Source: Aspidiotus rigidus (taxonomy: Eukaryota; Arthropoda; Insecta; Hemiptera; Diaspididae). From it: a stretch of DNA of 64,000 nt. Made by a program: the position numbers and the translations under genes. The notes below the pieces were generated by a model. The model did no database searches. It was not told where the DNA came from and saw only the letters and a program-made list of their open reading frames with translations. Positions 1 through 11,089 of the stretch are shown here, piece by piece. Within the stretch, counting starts at the first letter, position 1; each line of letters starts with the position of its first letter. The DNA lies in NCBI GenBank assembly GCA_035079385.1, contig JAVHKY010000039.1:1302001-1366000 (forward strand). Direction: 5' to 3'.

Positions 1-190
1 GTTCGCGCTACCTCGTATTTCTCATAGAAGACTTATACGACGCCAAGATAGGTAAAGGGGTAAACGAATAATATCTCACGAACACTTGACCTAGTAGAAG
101 CCTAGACTGAAATATTTCAAGATGACTGATAAAATATAAAAGACATGGAACATGATTTTCATTTATTTGGCTATGCCAGAAAATTTTTTT
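1..190. repeat. Fragment of a Penelope-associated repeat, second copy at 28,889
   Basis: The first ~190 bases are nearly identical to 28,889-29,078, which lies inside the upstream part of Penelope-like copy C. The match starts at the window edge, so this unit probably continues to the left. Similarity ends just after a run of T at about 187, where this copy continues into unrelated sequence. No reading frame is preserved here. Confidence 0.85.
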
Positions 191-1611
191 CCCTTACTGT
201 CTCATTTTTTAGTGCCTTAGACTTATTACGTGCTTTGGGGTGTATGGATGATTGACAAAAGTATGTTAGGTCATCGTGTAGTCATCAGCTGTTCAGTGCT
301 TTGAACTCTTTGACTATATTATTATGTGGACTGCGCTAGCGTGTATAAAACGACCGAAAAAAAGCGTCCAAAGATGTGATAAGGTTTGCCGTGTGCGGCA
401 CTGACCACGCGTATTTAAAATACACACGTCGCACCTTTTCCCACTGCGCGAACGTGTTCAATGCCGCTTATAAATCGCCATAAGCGTAACATTCTGATGT
501 TGAGCAGTATTTTTTACCGCTTAGCGCAGTCCATATACAATAGTCAAAGTTTGAACTAAATTTCCTCTTGGCTTGTTTCTTCATCATTTTGCCGGTATAA
601 TTCTTCCCCTTCTTCATCTCAGCCGTGTAAATGAATAGTTTTATGAAGATAAGTGCGTACACCACGTTGTACACCACGTTACAGCTCGTTATTAATTCCC
701 AACAATTAACCCCAAATTAATCAGAAATATAACTACTGTATAAATTAATAAGCACATAAAATAATGTGCTTTTGATAAATGTACATCAATGACTTACGCG
801 TTTGGCTTTGTCTAGTTTTGATAACATCGCTCTCCTCAATAATTGCGCACCTCTAGTCTGCAAGAATATCAATTTTCGAGTAGTTGTTACATTGTAGTTT
901 GTACAATTTGTACCTCTCATTCAATGGAATAATCCCATTATGCAAAAACGTTCACAAATATCAGGCATTATTTTACCACTTTCCTGTCTTTTGTCTACCA
1001 TTCCATAAGACACAGTGCACACTAAAATGTTCACAGAAGTTATAATGTCTATTTAAAAAAACTCCCATTCGAAAATATAAAACACAGGCTGCAGAAAAAT
1101 GGTATGACACTTACTTGACATATTTTCCACAGATACTCTGTTTTGAATAGTTGATAAGTTACTGTCCTTGTATGAATGTTTTATAATGAACTGTACAATT
1201 TTAAATTTTATTGTTTTTTGCTTTTGCTTTATAGAGTCATATCCTCTGAATCCAGACATAACGAAAGTGAGTCTTTTTTTATCCCATTTTCTTCTCATTT
1301 TCAATTAGTTATGAGCATAGATATGCAATTTATTATGTTTATCATTGGCCATGGAGAAGCATTTATAAAAGAAGAAAATATAAGAGGATTGAAATTTGGC
1401 ATACCACTATACTGAGAACGCGCTAGGAATCTTATATCATTTAATTATTCATTTCATTTTTTGTGAGGTTTTTCGTTCCAAGGCTTTAGACTCCAAGAAC
1501 AAAATATCCGACTACCGTTCGAACTTTCTCTCAATAAACCTTTAACACTAAACCCTCTACTCTACCTATTTGTAGGTATTTTAACCTTGGACCCTCGCCA
1601 CAGCCTACGTC
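191..1611. other. No gene recognised
   Basis: AT-rich sequence with only short, unsupported open frames. I see no domain, splice-bounded exon or RNA gene here. Confidence 0.6.
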
Positions 1612-1981
1612 ATGTAAGGCCGGAATGTAGAAAATAGGAAACAGCGCAGTGGATTCGTTGGCAAAGGACGCTTTGGTGTACAACGGCGCACTGAGGCTGT
1701 ACGAGATCGTACCGCTCTTTGTCCCCTATCACATTCTTAATTTTCAATCGATGGTAACTCGTTTTGTTCTGCACCAATTTTGCTGAAATTCGACTCAAGC
1801 AATAGAAAATTGTATATTCTTTAAATTATCTTCTCTCCGGTTACTTCAAAAATCCCGTCCCATCTGCGTAACAAACAAAATACTCGGATTTTCTAGTTTT
1901 TTCCCATAAGCGTCCATGTAAACCCATATCCACTGATTTTGGAGTGCAACATTGTGACATCGCGACATTCCGGCCTTATAT
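1612..1981. mobile_element. MITE with 17 bp terminal inverted repeats
   Basis: The left end ATGTAAGGCCGGAATGT (1,612-1,628) is matched in inverted orientation at 1,965-1,981 with one mismatch. The 370 bp unit has no coding capacity. No clean target-site duplication could be fixed, so the superfamily is left open. Confidence 0.55.
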
Positions 1982-2059
1982 GATGTAAGCCGTGCCCTCG
2001 CCCACCCTATGCTATCCGCTTAGATCTTACAGGAGTCTCCGAGTAGAACGAAAGCACCT

Positions 2060-3465
2060 AGATCAGTGGCATCAGAAGAAAGTTCGGCCTATTTTCTCTG
2101 TCTGACAGATGGTTCAGAAACTAAAACCAGAGTAACCTACGCGTATTCTATAGCCAGGTCCATTGTTTCCCACCGCATCTGTAACATAGCTTTTATATTC
2201 ACCGCAAAACACCGATGCTTTTCACATTCACCTGCCAACCCCATATCTTTCTCAACACCCTCTACATGGTACGTTTCTCGTCTCCACAGACTCTCTTGGT
2301 CTTCACTCCCTTCTCTCAAGGTCTCTGTTCTATAAGCCCTCTCAGACAACGAATTCCCATCACGCTCCAAACATTGACCTTAGTAACAAAATCAATAAAT
2401 AAACTACCATTGCAATTATTTGCTGTATTTTTGGCCCACTTTGTTTGCTTGATAAAGAAAGAAACCGCCCCTCCCTCAATTGGAAAATAGGAAAACAAGT
2501 CTTCTCCCATTAGAAAATTGTATCTACACCACTGATCTCTGCTTCAGAAATCATTTCCATATATTTGCTTTTTGAAATTCGCGGCGTTGTCTCTCAATAA
2601 AGGGTATGTGCTCGCATGATGTAAGACAGATACTTTGCTTCACCCAACTAAAAGAGTTTGTCAATAGTCGAGGTGTCAACTACCCCATACTCAAGAAACT
2701 TTCATTTTTGCACTCTCCCTCTAATCCCCACTCTTCCAACCCAAGAACCCAACGTAGTTTTAAAACACTTCGATTAGGTCAAATAACTTCACTGTTATCC
2801 TTGTATGGATCTCGGATTATATCGGATTCCTGGACCACGATCTCGTCGATCAGGCCGAAACAAGCTACCTTTCTTCCTCGTCTTACTGATAAAAACCCTC
2901 TCCCCTCATCAGACCTCAAAACTTTTTTCAGCTCACTGAAACATTCATCCTGTATAGGACTGTTCTACATGTGCAATTGTCTTATTAGCGCTAGCTTCAT
3001 TGTTCATTTTTTGCGAGGCAAATTTTTCCTTCAGGCAAGTTTTCACAACATGCGAGTTTTCTCAGGCAAATTTTCGTAGTCAAATTTTCCTGACACCACT
3101 CCCAATCACTCGCATCTTGCTCCAATTGTTAGAAAATTTTAAATGAGCACATCTTATCCTTCCGCTCCCCAAACCCTCAAAAATGACACTGACGCCATCT
3201 CCCTCACAATTCAATACCTCCGTCTTACCAACTTTATTTCACCCTTAAAATTCTTCACACTCCTCCCTCGGTTCGAACATACCCCAGTAGATCTAGAAGT
3301 ATTTTGTTCTCTAATGCACTGCAATTTTCTGGGTTAATTACTTCAATTTTCATTCTCAATTACTTGAACTAATATATGAAGTGAAATATAAATTTATGGG
3401 TATATCCGAGGTGATAGCTCTCGAGTAACTTCAAATGCTCGTTGAATAAATAAATAAATTATAAT
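2060..3465 (+). pseudogene. Decayed LINE (Jockey/I-like), RNase H and C-terminal part
   Basis: Broken plus-strand frames keep the outline of the RNase H end of a LINE ORF2. A TDGSET motif near 2,105 resembles the first catalytic Asp context, and SHRI.NIA.IFTA near 2,170 matches the same block in the second copy at 8.16 kb. Further on, LPSSDLKTFFSS near 2,895 corresponds to the region after RNase H. The 3' end at 3,440-3,465 carries an AATA-repeat tail. Many stops and frameshifts show it is dead and 5'-truncated. Its similarity to the 6.83-8.96 kb copy is the main support. Confidence 0.6.
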
Positions 3466-3550
3466 GAATGCATTGGCTCTGACTTTTCACTTTTTATTAA
3501 TCTCTGTGCGCGTGCCTTTTCTAACAATTACTGATGATTTTTTTCTTCAG

Positions 3551-3613
3551 TATGATAGCTACATGAAGGATTTTGAGGCCACAGGTCGACAATTGAAACG
3601 AGAAGACAAAGTA
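3551..3613 (+). CDS. Candidate 63 bp host exon
   Basis: A T-rich tract with a perfect acceptor (ttcttcag) precedes 63 bases that are open in only one frame (21 codons, begins YDSYMKDFEATG), followed by a strong donor GTGAGT at 3,614. A second small exon-like block follows at 4,084. The protein is not recognised. Without transcript support these remain predictions; they could be 5' exons of the damaged gene whose coding parts lie at 6.6 and 9.0 kb, with Penelope copy A in the intron, but the reading phases do not join simply. Confidence 0.3.
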
Positions 3614-4083
3614 GTGAGTATTTGAAGTATAATTCTTAATAGATTTATTACCAAGCACAAAATTTTCGCTAAATATTCCCATATGAAACTAGTTTAAACG
3701 TGCAACATAATTTAATGCGAGAATAATTTCACGCGGAAATGCATCAATAATGAAATATGTAGTATATTACTATACAAAAGAGGCGAAAATTGCGATCCGA
3801 GCCGGAGGCGAGTAGAGCAATTTTCAGAGTTTGTGAATCTTCACTTTACCTACATGTATTGAAAGATTTTTTTTTCTACAAAAAATGATGTTAAAATGAA
3901 ATTCAAATCACCAACAAATAGTCAAACATACAGCATCTATAGTTCCGGTCAAAATATTAGTTTAACATCATTGAAAGAAAACCAAAATAGTAATATAGGT
4001 ACTATAATCTGTTTGTTCATAGGATATAGTTTGCATGTTTATATATTTCATCATAATTTTTTCTCTTTCTCGGTTTTCTCCAG

Positions 4084-4120
4084 AAGATGAACGGATTGGT
4101 TACGAAACGCGAGGTCAGCC
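4084..4120 (+). CDS. Candidate 37 bp host exon
   Basis: It is bounded by a pyrimidine-rich acceptor (ttttctccag) and a consensus donor GTAAGT at 4,121. In the frame continuing from 3,551-3,613 it reads KMNGLVTKREVS plus one base. Product unknown; predicted only from splice signals and an open frame. Confidence 0.28.
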
Positions 4121-4428
4121 GTAAGTAAAAATTACTTCTTATAATACATCAAATGGTCTGATAAATACATGATAATTTATTAGGGAAAAATTATACAAAC
4201 TCACGGATGAATATAAAAATTGTTTTATCTGCGAATTTGTAGTATTTTTCCCCAATAAATTGATACATCTAATCAATTGCCCATTATACGCGAAAAAGAC
4301 GAATACTCCGAATGGAGAGTAAACCTTGCAAACCGTAGAAAATACAAAACGACGAGCGCTTTCGGTTAATAAACCATCTTCAAGCCTGAAATGAAAGCAA
4401 CTGACGAACGGAGGAGAAGAACAATGTA

Positions 4429-5286
4429 TTAAGATTGGCTAAACGAGAAATCACGGTGTGAATCATAGACCAGTTCGATCAGGCCATCCTCCGGAATGAA
4501 CGAGTTGAGTACAGTGATACCGTCAGTGTTGCGATGACGCATTATCTCGATATACTCGAGGGCGATACGCTTTCGGTACGAATTCTCCTTATAGAGGAGC
4601 TTTTCGGATCCCTCACGGAAGCTGTGGCCACTGTTTATCAAATGATCAGCAAAAGCTGACTCCCCTAAGCGTCCCTTCTCCCAAGACTTCAGGTGCTCAG
4701 CTACTCTAACTTTCATTTGGCGGCTGGTCTCACTAATATAAAAGCCTCCACAATCCCCACATTCCAACTTATAAACACCACTCCACACATCAATGGGTAT
4801 GGGGTCCTTCAGTCTCACAAACAACCCCTTAACTGTTGTAGGGTTGTAGAACGCGGGTCTGAAGCCAAACGAGCGGAGGACCCGACCCAATTGGAGGGAG
4901 AACTTCCCCAGAAAAGGGAGACTGATCCAACACGACCGGCGATCACGGATCATGTCTCGGGGGAGGGAGGTGGTGGAATCAAGAATGCTCCTTGTAACTT
5001 TCCTCCGAACCATCACGTCAACGTCGACATTGACCCCATTCACTCTAGCCAGGTGTTTTATTGTGAGTATTTCTTTCTTAAAAGCAGACTGACTCAACAG
5101 AATACGAGTCAGTCTGTGAATTAGGCTATGAAATGCAGCCATCTTGGGAGCAACAGGACCGAACGAACCACCGGGGACTAAAACATCGGTCGTAGTATCT
5201 TTCCTGTAAATTCCAAACTCATGGATACCGTCTACAATAGAGATCGATAAATCTAAAAAGTTGATGGAAAATACCCCTATTTCCAA
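4429..5286 (-). pseudogene. Penelope-like RT end plus GIY-YIG endonuclease, copy A
   Basis: 285 codons are open. The C-terminal half is a GIY-YIG nuclease: GVYKLECGDCGGFYISETSR gives the GVY and YIS (usually YIG) strands with the following E-T-S-R, then the helix region with AEHL, then FADHLINSGH. The N-terminal part is the end of the RT and the linker. In canonical Penelope elements this nuclease nicks target DNA to prime reverse transcription. The frame is cut off from the RT core by the deletion near 5,357, so the copy cannot make an intact protein. Confidence 0.8.
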
Positions 5287-6444
5287 CGTAAATTTGATGG
5301 AAGGGTACCAGGAATTGAGATACCTCAGAAACTCACCAAGGAGATCTGGGTGACCAGATCAACGTACCTGTGCCAATAGTGAATATGATTGAGTAACACC
5401 TGGTTCGAGGAAAAAAGGTCAAGTTAAAACTTAGACATGAAAACTTCGGAGATAAGAGAGCCTAAAGGTGATCCAATAGGGATCCCTATTTCATCAGGGA
5501 ACTCGAAAAATTTCCCTTCAAACTTACAATAGTTGGGGGACCAGCAAATATCTAGGAGAGCGAAAAATTCTTCAAGCTCATTGTGAGGAATGTTGGCCTT
5601 GACAACTGCTCACCCACACGCTGGATAGTAGCAGCCTTAGGAATATTCGGGAACAAACCAACAACATCAAACGAGCAGATGGTAGTTCCCGGAGGAAGAC
5701 TTACACCCTTCAGGACATCAGTTAAAGAGGCCGAATTCAAAACCGAATGAGGAGATTCAAAATCAATGCGATTTTTGAACCATCGGTCAAGGAATTTGGC
5801 AAGGAGGTAAGTGGGGAAGGAGACGAAAGAAACAATGGGTCACATCGGGGTATTGTTCTTATGCACTTTAGGCAGCCCGTCGAGGAGGGGGGGGGTGTGA
5901 GGTTAGGAACAAGGAGGGCTTTTTTCAGAGCAGGAATCTTGATAATAGCCTCACTCCTGTTGATGACACTCCTAACTTCTTTGACGTGCTTTGGGAAGCT
6001 GAAATCCTCACTCTCTTTAGCACCACACTGCTGGAGGACCTCGTGGACCTTGGAAGAATAGGCGGATTTCTCCATCACCACAACAGCATTTCCCTTGTCC
6101 GCCCTAGTGACGATTAAATCTCCCTCTTTAATCTTCCTCTTTAAACCTTGAATCACTCCTTCCAATTTATTATTCATGCGGGGGAGGGGGTTATTGCGGA
6201 CTATCTCGGCGCAAACTTTCTGGGTATTGAAACCGGGGCCAATCTTAACAGCAAGATCCGCAACAACATTAGCCAAGGTTTCATCTTTCTTGAGGGGAGG
6301 TAGACTAAATTTCAAGCCTTTCTCAAGGAGGGCTGTTTCGTCACCATTGAACACTACCTGACTATTATTTATGAGGGCGGGATGGAATTTATGAACGTCA
6401 ACACCACCACTCGACCCTTCCTCAACCACATCACCATGATTCAC
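5287..6444 (-). pseudogene. Penelope-like RT N-terminal and core region, copy A, broken
   Basis: Two minus-strand frames (5,552-5,740 and 5,737-6,444) give the N-terminal domain with the TRADKGNAVVVMEKS motif, then the RT fingers/palm with SFDVVGLFPNIPKAATIQRV. Compared with copy B, 19 bases are missing between 5,357 and 5,358; in copy B those bases (20,241-20,259) include the codon of the second Asp of the YVDD catalytic box. Loss of that Asp and the resulting frameshift make this RT inactive. The N terminus is cut short by the inverted terminal arm. Confidence 0.8.
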
Positions 6445-6619
6445 ACCGTGATTTCTCGTTTAGCCAATCTTAATACATTGTTCTTCTCCTCCGTTCGTCA
6501 GTTGCATTCTCTTCAGGCTTGAAGATGGTTTATTAACCGACAGCGCTCGTCGTTTTGTATTTTCTGCGGTTTGCAAGGTTTACTCTCTATTCGGAGTATT
6601 CGTCTTTTTCGCGTATATT

Positions 6620-9424
6620 ATGGATAGCCGTAACTTAGAGGAACAGCCCATTGTTGATGTTACGGAGAAAAGACATAAATTTTTTACAGTGTACCTAATT
6701 TGCCCGAAATGTATTTTTTATTTATTATTTTTTTTTTTTCGATTATCGTCATTAGAGAGTTCCAAAGCAGATGAAGAAGAATGGATAAAAATATACGGAA
6801 GTACGTGAGTACCTCAACTTTTTTCATCAATTTAGCTCACTTTAGACGAACTACAAAAACGACTTTTTAAATTTCCATCATTCTCGGCAAACTGTTTCCG
6901 AAAATTCTCAAAAAAGATACCTTTGGTACTTAGAATCTAACAACTTCCTTTCCCCCCTCCAATATAGTTTTAGAAAAGGACGCGACCCTTTACAGACACT
7001 TATCGATCTCCAATCTCAAATGAAAAACGCATTTCTTAACAAATCCGCCAAAATCCTCCAGGAGGCCTTTCCCAGGGTCTGGAGATATCTTATCTCTACC
7101 AAATTACACGAATTTGGCCTCCGAGGCCACCTCCCGAAAATTCTCGAAAGCTTCCTCCACCCCTTATGGTAAGAATTCATAATACAACCTCCTCGCCCCT
7201 CCCTGTCTAATACGAAGTCCCTCAAGGGGAAGTTTTCAACGTTTTACTTTTCCCAATTGCCATCAACGATATTACAAAACACGTCCATCTACCTCTCTCC
7301 TAACGCCTTTTCGCCGACGATTACAACATCTCTGTTTGTTCCGCTAATCCCCGAAGAGCCCGCAGACTCCTCAAGAAATCATCAATTCAATGACTGTATG
7401 GATATCGAAAAATGGCTTCAGATTTTCTCCCTCTAAAACCTATTCTATCACTGAAAAAAAAAAAGAAATCCTACCCTTGCTATCCAACCCTTAATTTTAC
7501 AAAACTTCCAAATTCCATCTCGCAACTACGGAAAACTTCTCGAATTACATGTCGATCAAAAGCTTACTTGGGCCTTTACATTAAAATCGTCAAAGCCAAA
7601 TGCACACACGCTCTCAATTTTATGAAATTCATTTCTCATCCCTCAAAAGGCTGCAACAGAAAACTTCTCCAACTATACAGAAGCCTCCTCCGCTTTAGAT
7701 TGGACTACGCCGCCCTAATGTATAACTTGGCCTACAAATCCCTCCTCGCTCTACTCAACCCCATTCAAACCTCCTCCCTCAGCCTTAAGCCCAGCTTATG
7801 TGCAGAAGCTGCTGAACCTCCACTTCACTTCCGTACACTTTTTGTCCTCTATCCCCCAATCTGCTTTTTGATTAAGTGTATGTCGCCAAGAAATTTGATT
7901 GAATCATTGATTTTAATTCGAAAATTTTGAATATGGAGACCAAAAACCCTTCAAATTGAATCCCCTACAATCCATGTATACAATATCTCTCCCCTGAGCT
8001 CTCCGTCAACGTTCTGACCTGACAGAAATCTCCAAATCTTACAAAACAACCTATGTACAACACATGAAAAAATTAATTCAAGAATATCCTGACTACACTC
8101 TTTGCCTCACCCCGGTGGGTCTAAATCATCTAACAAATCTGGTTACGCAAACTCCAACTTCTCATCGCATCCGTAACATGGCCTCCATATTTACAACCTG
8201 CCTTTCCCATCTTTTTCACAAATATCTTCTCCTCTCTCTCACTTTCCTTTATTCTTTCCTTCTCTGACTCATATACAACTCCAAACCACTCACACAACGC
8301 ATTCTCCTCACATTACTCACTCTGGACTCTCCGAAGAACGTTCCTATGGATTCCTATAGGTACATCGACCTCCCTGAACATGACGCTGTTGACCAAGTCG
8401 CTAAACGTTCTATTTCTCTTAAAAAAATAACCAACAACTCCCCGTTCCCCGCTTCTGACTACAAATACTACTACCGTACTCTTTATTATACACGATCATG
8501 GAACTCACTCTGCAAAAATCAACTTCATAATAAACTTTTCCTGATTAAAAAATCCCCATCCCCTAGTCATCCTTCTATCAGAAGAAGTCATCCTTACCCG
8601 ATTAAGAATAGAATAACCCACTTCCACCTAACCATTCCTCACGTTATACTTCCCCATCTTGCCCCCTCTGAGAAATAGACAATTCGACAGCAGACGACCA
8701 TTTTTTCACCTGTTCTCAACTCCTACCGCATCGCACTGCTACTAATACCCCTCCTCCATCACAAAAGCCCTCAAAAATGATTCTGACACCATCTCCTGCA
8801 CTTTTTACTCCTACATCTAACACTATAGTTATCCAGTGTTTTCCTTTTGTAAATTCAAATATAATAATCATACGAGTATTCTGTACTGTAATTAAGTAGT
8901 AACGCCGAGCTAATAGGCCAAAGTATAGCTAGAGTCGTTAATATAAATAAAATATGCTTGCCTTAGAGATGTCGAGTTCGTTCTAGTTCTGAGAACTTCT
9001 ACTCTTCATTAATTCGTTTCAATTTCAATCTTCAGCTCGCAAGAATGATTCCGGGAAGTGGCCTTTCGCCCAAAAACTGAGCGATGATTACGATCGACTC
9101 AAACTATTCTGCGCCAGAGTGCACGAAAAATGGACCCAACAGAAGGCTAGCTCAATAGACGCGCGCATAAGAACCTACCTACTGACATTTAGCCATGTTG
9201 ATATCCACAAGGTTTGGGCTGATATGATAGTATACACGCCAGAGAGAAGGGACATAGGATCCCCCAATATTGTCGCCAACCGGTATATAGTGAGGGGAAA
9301 TCGACCGGACTGCGTTTTTTGTTTAGCGGATACTGAACATCAGCTGAGAAAACTTTCGTTCATCGTATTTGGAGATAAAGTCTGCGGCGTGGATATGAAA
9401 GGTTTCGAAGATTACCTGACTTAG
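6620..9424 (+). pseudogene. Damaged paralogue of the small secreted-protein gene at 17.7 kb
   Basis: Two exons can be matched to the intact gene. The exon ending at 6,800 encodes ESSKADEEEWIKIYG and ends in the same donor GTACGT. The last exon, 9,036-9,424, begins after an identical acceptor context and encodes KNDSGKWPFAQ..., HEKWTQQK, GNRPDCVF and CGVDMKGFEDYLT before a stop 17 codons earlier than in the paralogue. The acceptor in front of the first of these exons has been lost to a poly-T run. Read through, the frame is open back to an ATG at 6,620 that lies inside the end of Penelope copy A; that version would give 189 residues with a hydrophobic stretch instead of the normal signal peptide. 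The intron between (6,801-9,035) contains a LINE. Function unknown. Confidence 0.6.
6830..8955 (+). pseudogene. Decayed LINE (Jockey/I-like) RT, RNase H and 3' end
   Basis: Broken plus-strand frames show the RT block FRKGRDPLQTL near 6,970 and the catalytic box LFADDYNIS near 7,310-7,336, followed by an RNase H-like region (SHRIRNMASIF near 8,163) and the C-terminal block HDAVDQVAKRS...PFPASDYKYYY near 8,370-8,470. The 3' UTR ends with an ataaataaaat stretch near 8,940. Stops and frameshifts are frequent. It lies wholly within the intron of the damaged secreted-protein paralogue and shares its 3' half with the 2.06-3.47 kb copy. Confidence 0.75.
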
Positions 9425-10257
9425 GCGTCGTGATCAATGTACAAGTCTATAAAAATTCTTCTTTTCTGAAGTTTGTTTCCATTATGTATTTTTTTTTCGA
9501 AGATTTGGATTTGATACGATAGTTGAATTCTATGGCGAATCATATTTGGTGGCTGATCGTCTTGAAAATACTCGTACATCTAGAAAGGGATGGCTGGATA
9601 AGGTCGTCTTTGTTCTTAATTTTCTCCATTAATTAACGCTTCTGGTGGTTTCCGTCAACTCATATTATTAAGAAGAGGACCACTCGTGCAAGCTCGGATA
9701 TCAATATAACCCTACGAATTCTAGTCTTGAATTATTATCTAGCTGGAACGGTCTTAACGCTGAATCTACAATAATGGAGCGAGGTCCAAAATTTAAAGGA
9801 TATGGGAAGATATGATTGGATGAGGCATATCTAATAAAGAAGGACCAGGGAGCGAAATGAGTTCGGCGTAGTTTCTTGCTCCTAAGTATGAAATATATCA
9901 CTTTCATATCAATCAAGATCTTTTTTCAAATGTGAGCAAGTGGCATTAAGGCATAAGCTGACAACGCTATAGCCTAGGGCGAAAAATTTTGAAAGGCGCA
10001 AAATTCTGTCAACAAAAATAATAATAAAAACAAAAAATAACGAAAACGAAGAAAAATCGAAACAAAGAGACGAAAAACAAAATGAGTTCGAGAAAATAAT
10101 ACCTATAAAAAGTAAGAACTATGCTTCTCTATTGTACGTTTGAATTTCGCGAGAACTTTCATCGCATAATTTACATTCATACAGTACAGATAAGAAGGTG
10201 GGCGAGGAGTCGGGTGAGAAGAATTTTTATTCATGCGTGATTTTGCTATGCCGGTCT
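9425..10257. other. No gene recognised
   Basis: AT-rich DNA downstream of the damaged paralogue with A-rich low-complexity sequence around 10,000-10,100. No domain or repeat structure was recognised. Confidence 0.5.
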
Positions 10258-10461
10258 CATCTCAAACGGTTAGCACTTTATGGCCAAAAATGTGATTTTT
10301 TTGAAAAATAGTCTTAAAAAGGCATTGAAGGTGTCTATTAGATGTGTCTCGACGCCCTGAATCCAAATCCGTTGAGCTTTTCATCGTATCTCGAACGGTT
10401 AGCGATTTATGGCCAAAAATATGATTTTTTTGAAAATGGTCTAAAAAAGGCGTTGAAGGTG
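10258..10461. repeat. Two-unit direct repeat, 129 bp period
   Basis: A ~75 bp segment starting CTCAAACGGTTAGC at 10,261 recurs at 10,390 as CTCGAACGGTTAGC, including the shared ttatggccaaaaat and gttgaaggtg or attgaaggtg ends. The spacing is 129 bp. Its origin is unknown. Confidence 0.7.
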
Positions 10462-11031
10462 AGGGCGCGAAAAAATAGCCTCGAGCGCGAAAAAGCTTAA
10501 TATGACCCTGAGTGCAAGTCAAAGATTAAGTTGATTAACGCAAACGCTATAGTAGCTGTCTTGGTACGCAAGTACAGGCCCGAAATTAAGGAACATTGCT
10601 AGGGAAAAGAAATTGCGTCAATAAACTTGATAGCCTGTAATCATTAAGCTCGAAAATTAATCGTTGATTAGTACACGTAATTTTTACATGGGATGATTTC
10701 CAAGAGTAGCCGGGCCATCATATTTCACGTCAAATTTTACTAAGCGAAAATCTATAATGTTGACCTTAAAATCTTGGATTATTAAACTATGCGACGGTCC
10801 ACAAAGGTCATCAGCTCAAATGATTACAAAATATACGGCGAAATTACAATACAAAAAACTGAAGAAACGGAAAGAAGTAGGTGGAACGGAAGTAGTTAAT
10901 GGAGCTGAATACTATATTTCACAGTTGTTAGATAAGGTGGAGGATACAAGTGAGGAAACGTTATAAGGAGGCAGGAGTAAATATGAAAAATTTTGCATAG
11001 CAGTAGTTATGTCTGGAGGGGCATACAGACC
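10462..11031. other. No gene recognised
   Basis: AT-rich sequence with one 69-codon plus-strand open frame (10,757-10,966) rich in Lys. It has no recognisable domain or splice support and I do not call it a gene. Confidence 0.5.
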
Positions 11032-11089
11032 AGGCTCCATTTCTCTAACTCCCCCCCCCCCCCCCCATGACGGAATTTTGAGTTGCGAC

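Larger units (their letters stand above)
4286..6645 (-). mobile_element. Penelope-like element copy A, with inverted terminal arms
   Basis: A minus-strand Penelope-like retroelement coding for reverse transcriptase then GIY-YIG endonuclease, in several broken frames. Both ends carry the same ~180 bp sequence in opposite orientation (about 4,286-4,467 and 6,434-6,617), and the arm includes the last codons of the endonuclease ORF. The 7 bp GCCCATT occurs directly before (4,279-4,285) and after (6,646-6,652) the element and is the likely target duplication. It is closely related to copy B at 18,993-21,652. The element sits in what looks like intron 1 of the damaged secreted-protein paralogue. 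Confidence 0.85.

Noticed and set aside
3551..4120. Bicycle-type effector gene
   Set aside because: Tiny exons and secreted neighbours brought this family to mind, but the expected CYC motifs are absent from the visible peptides.
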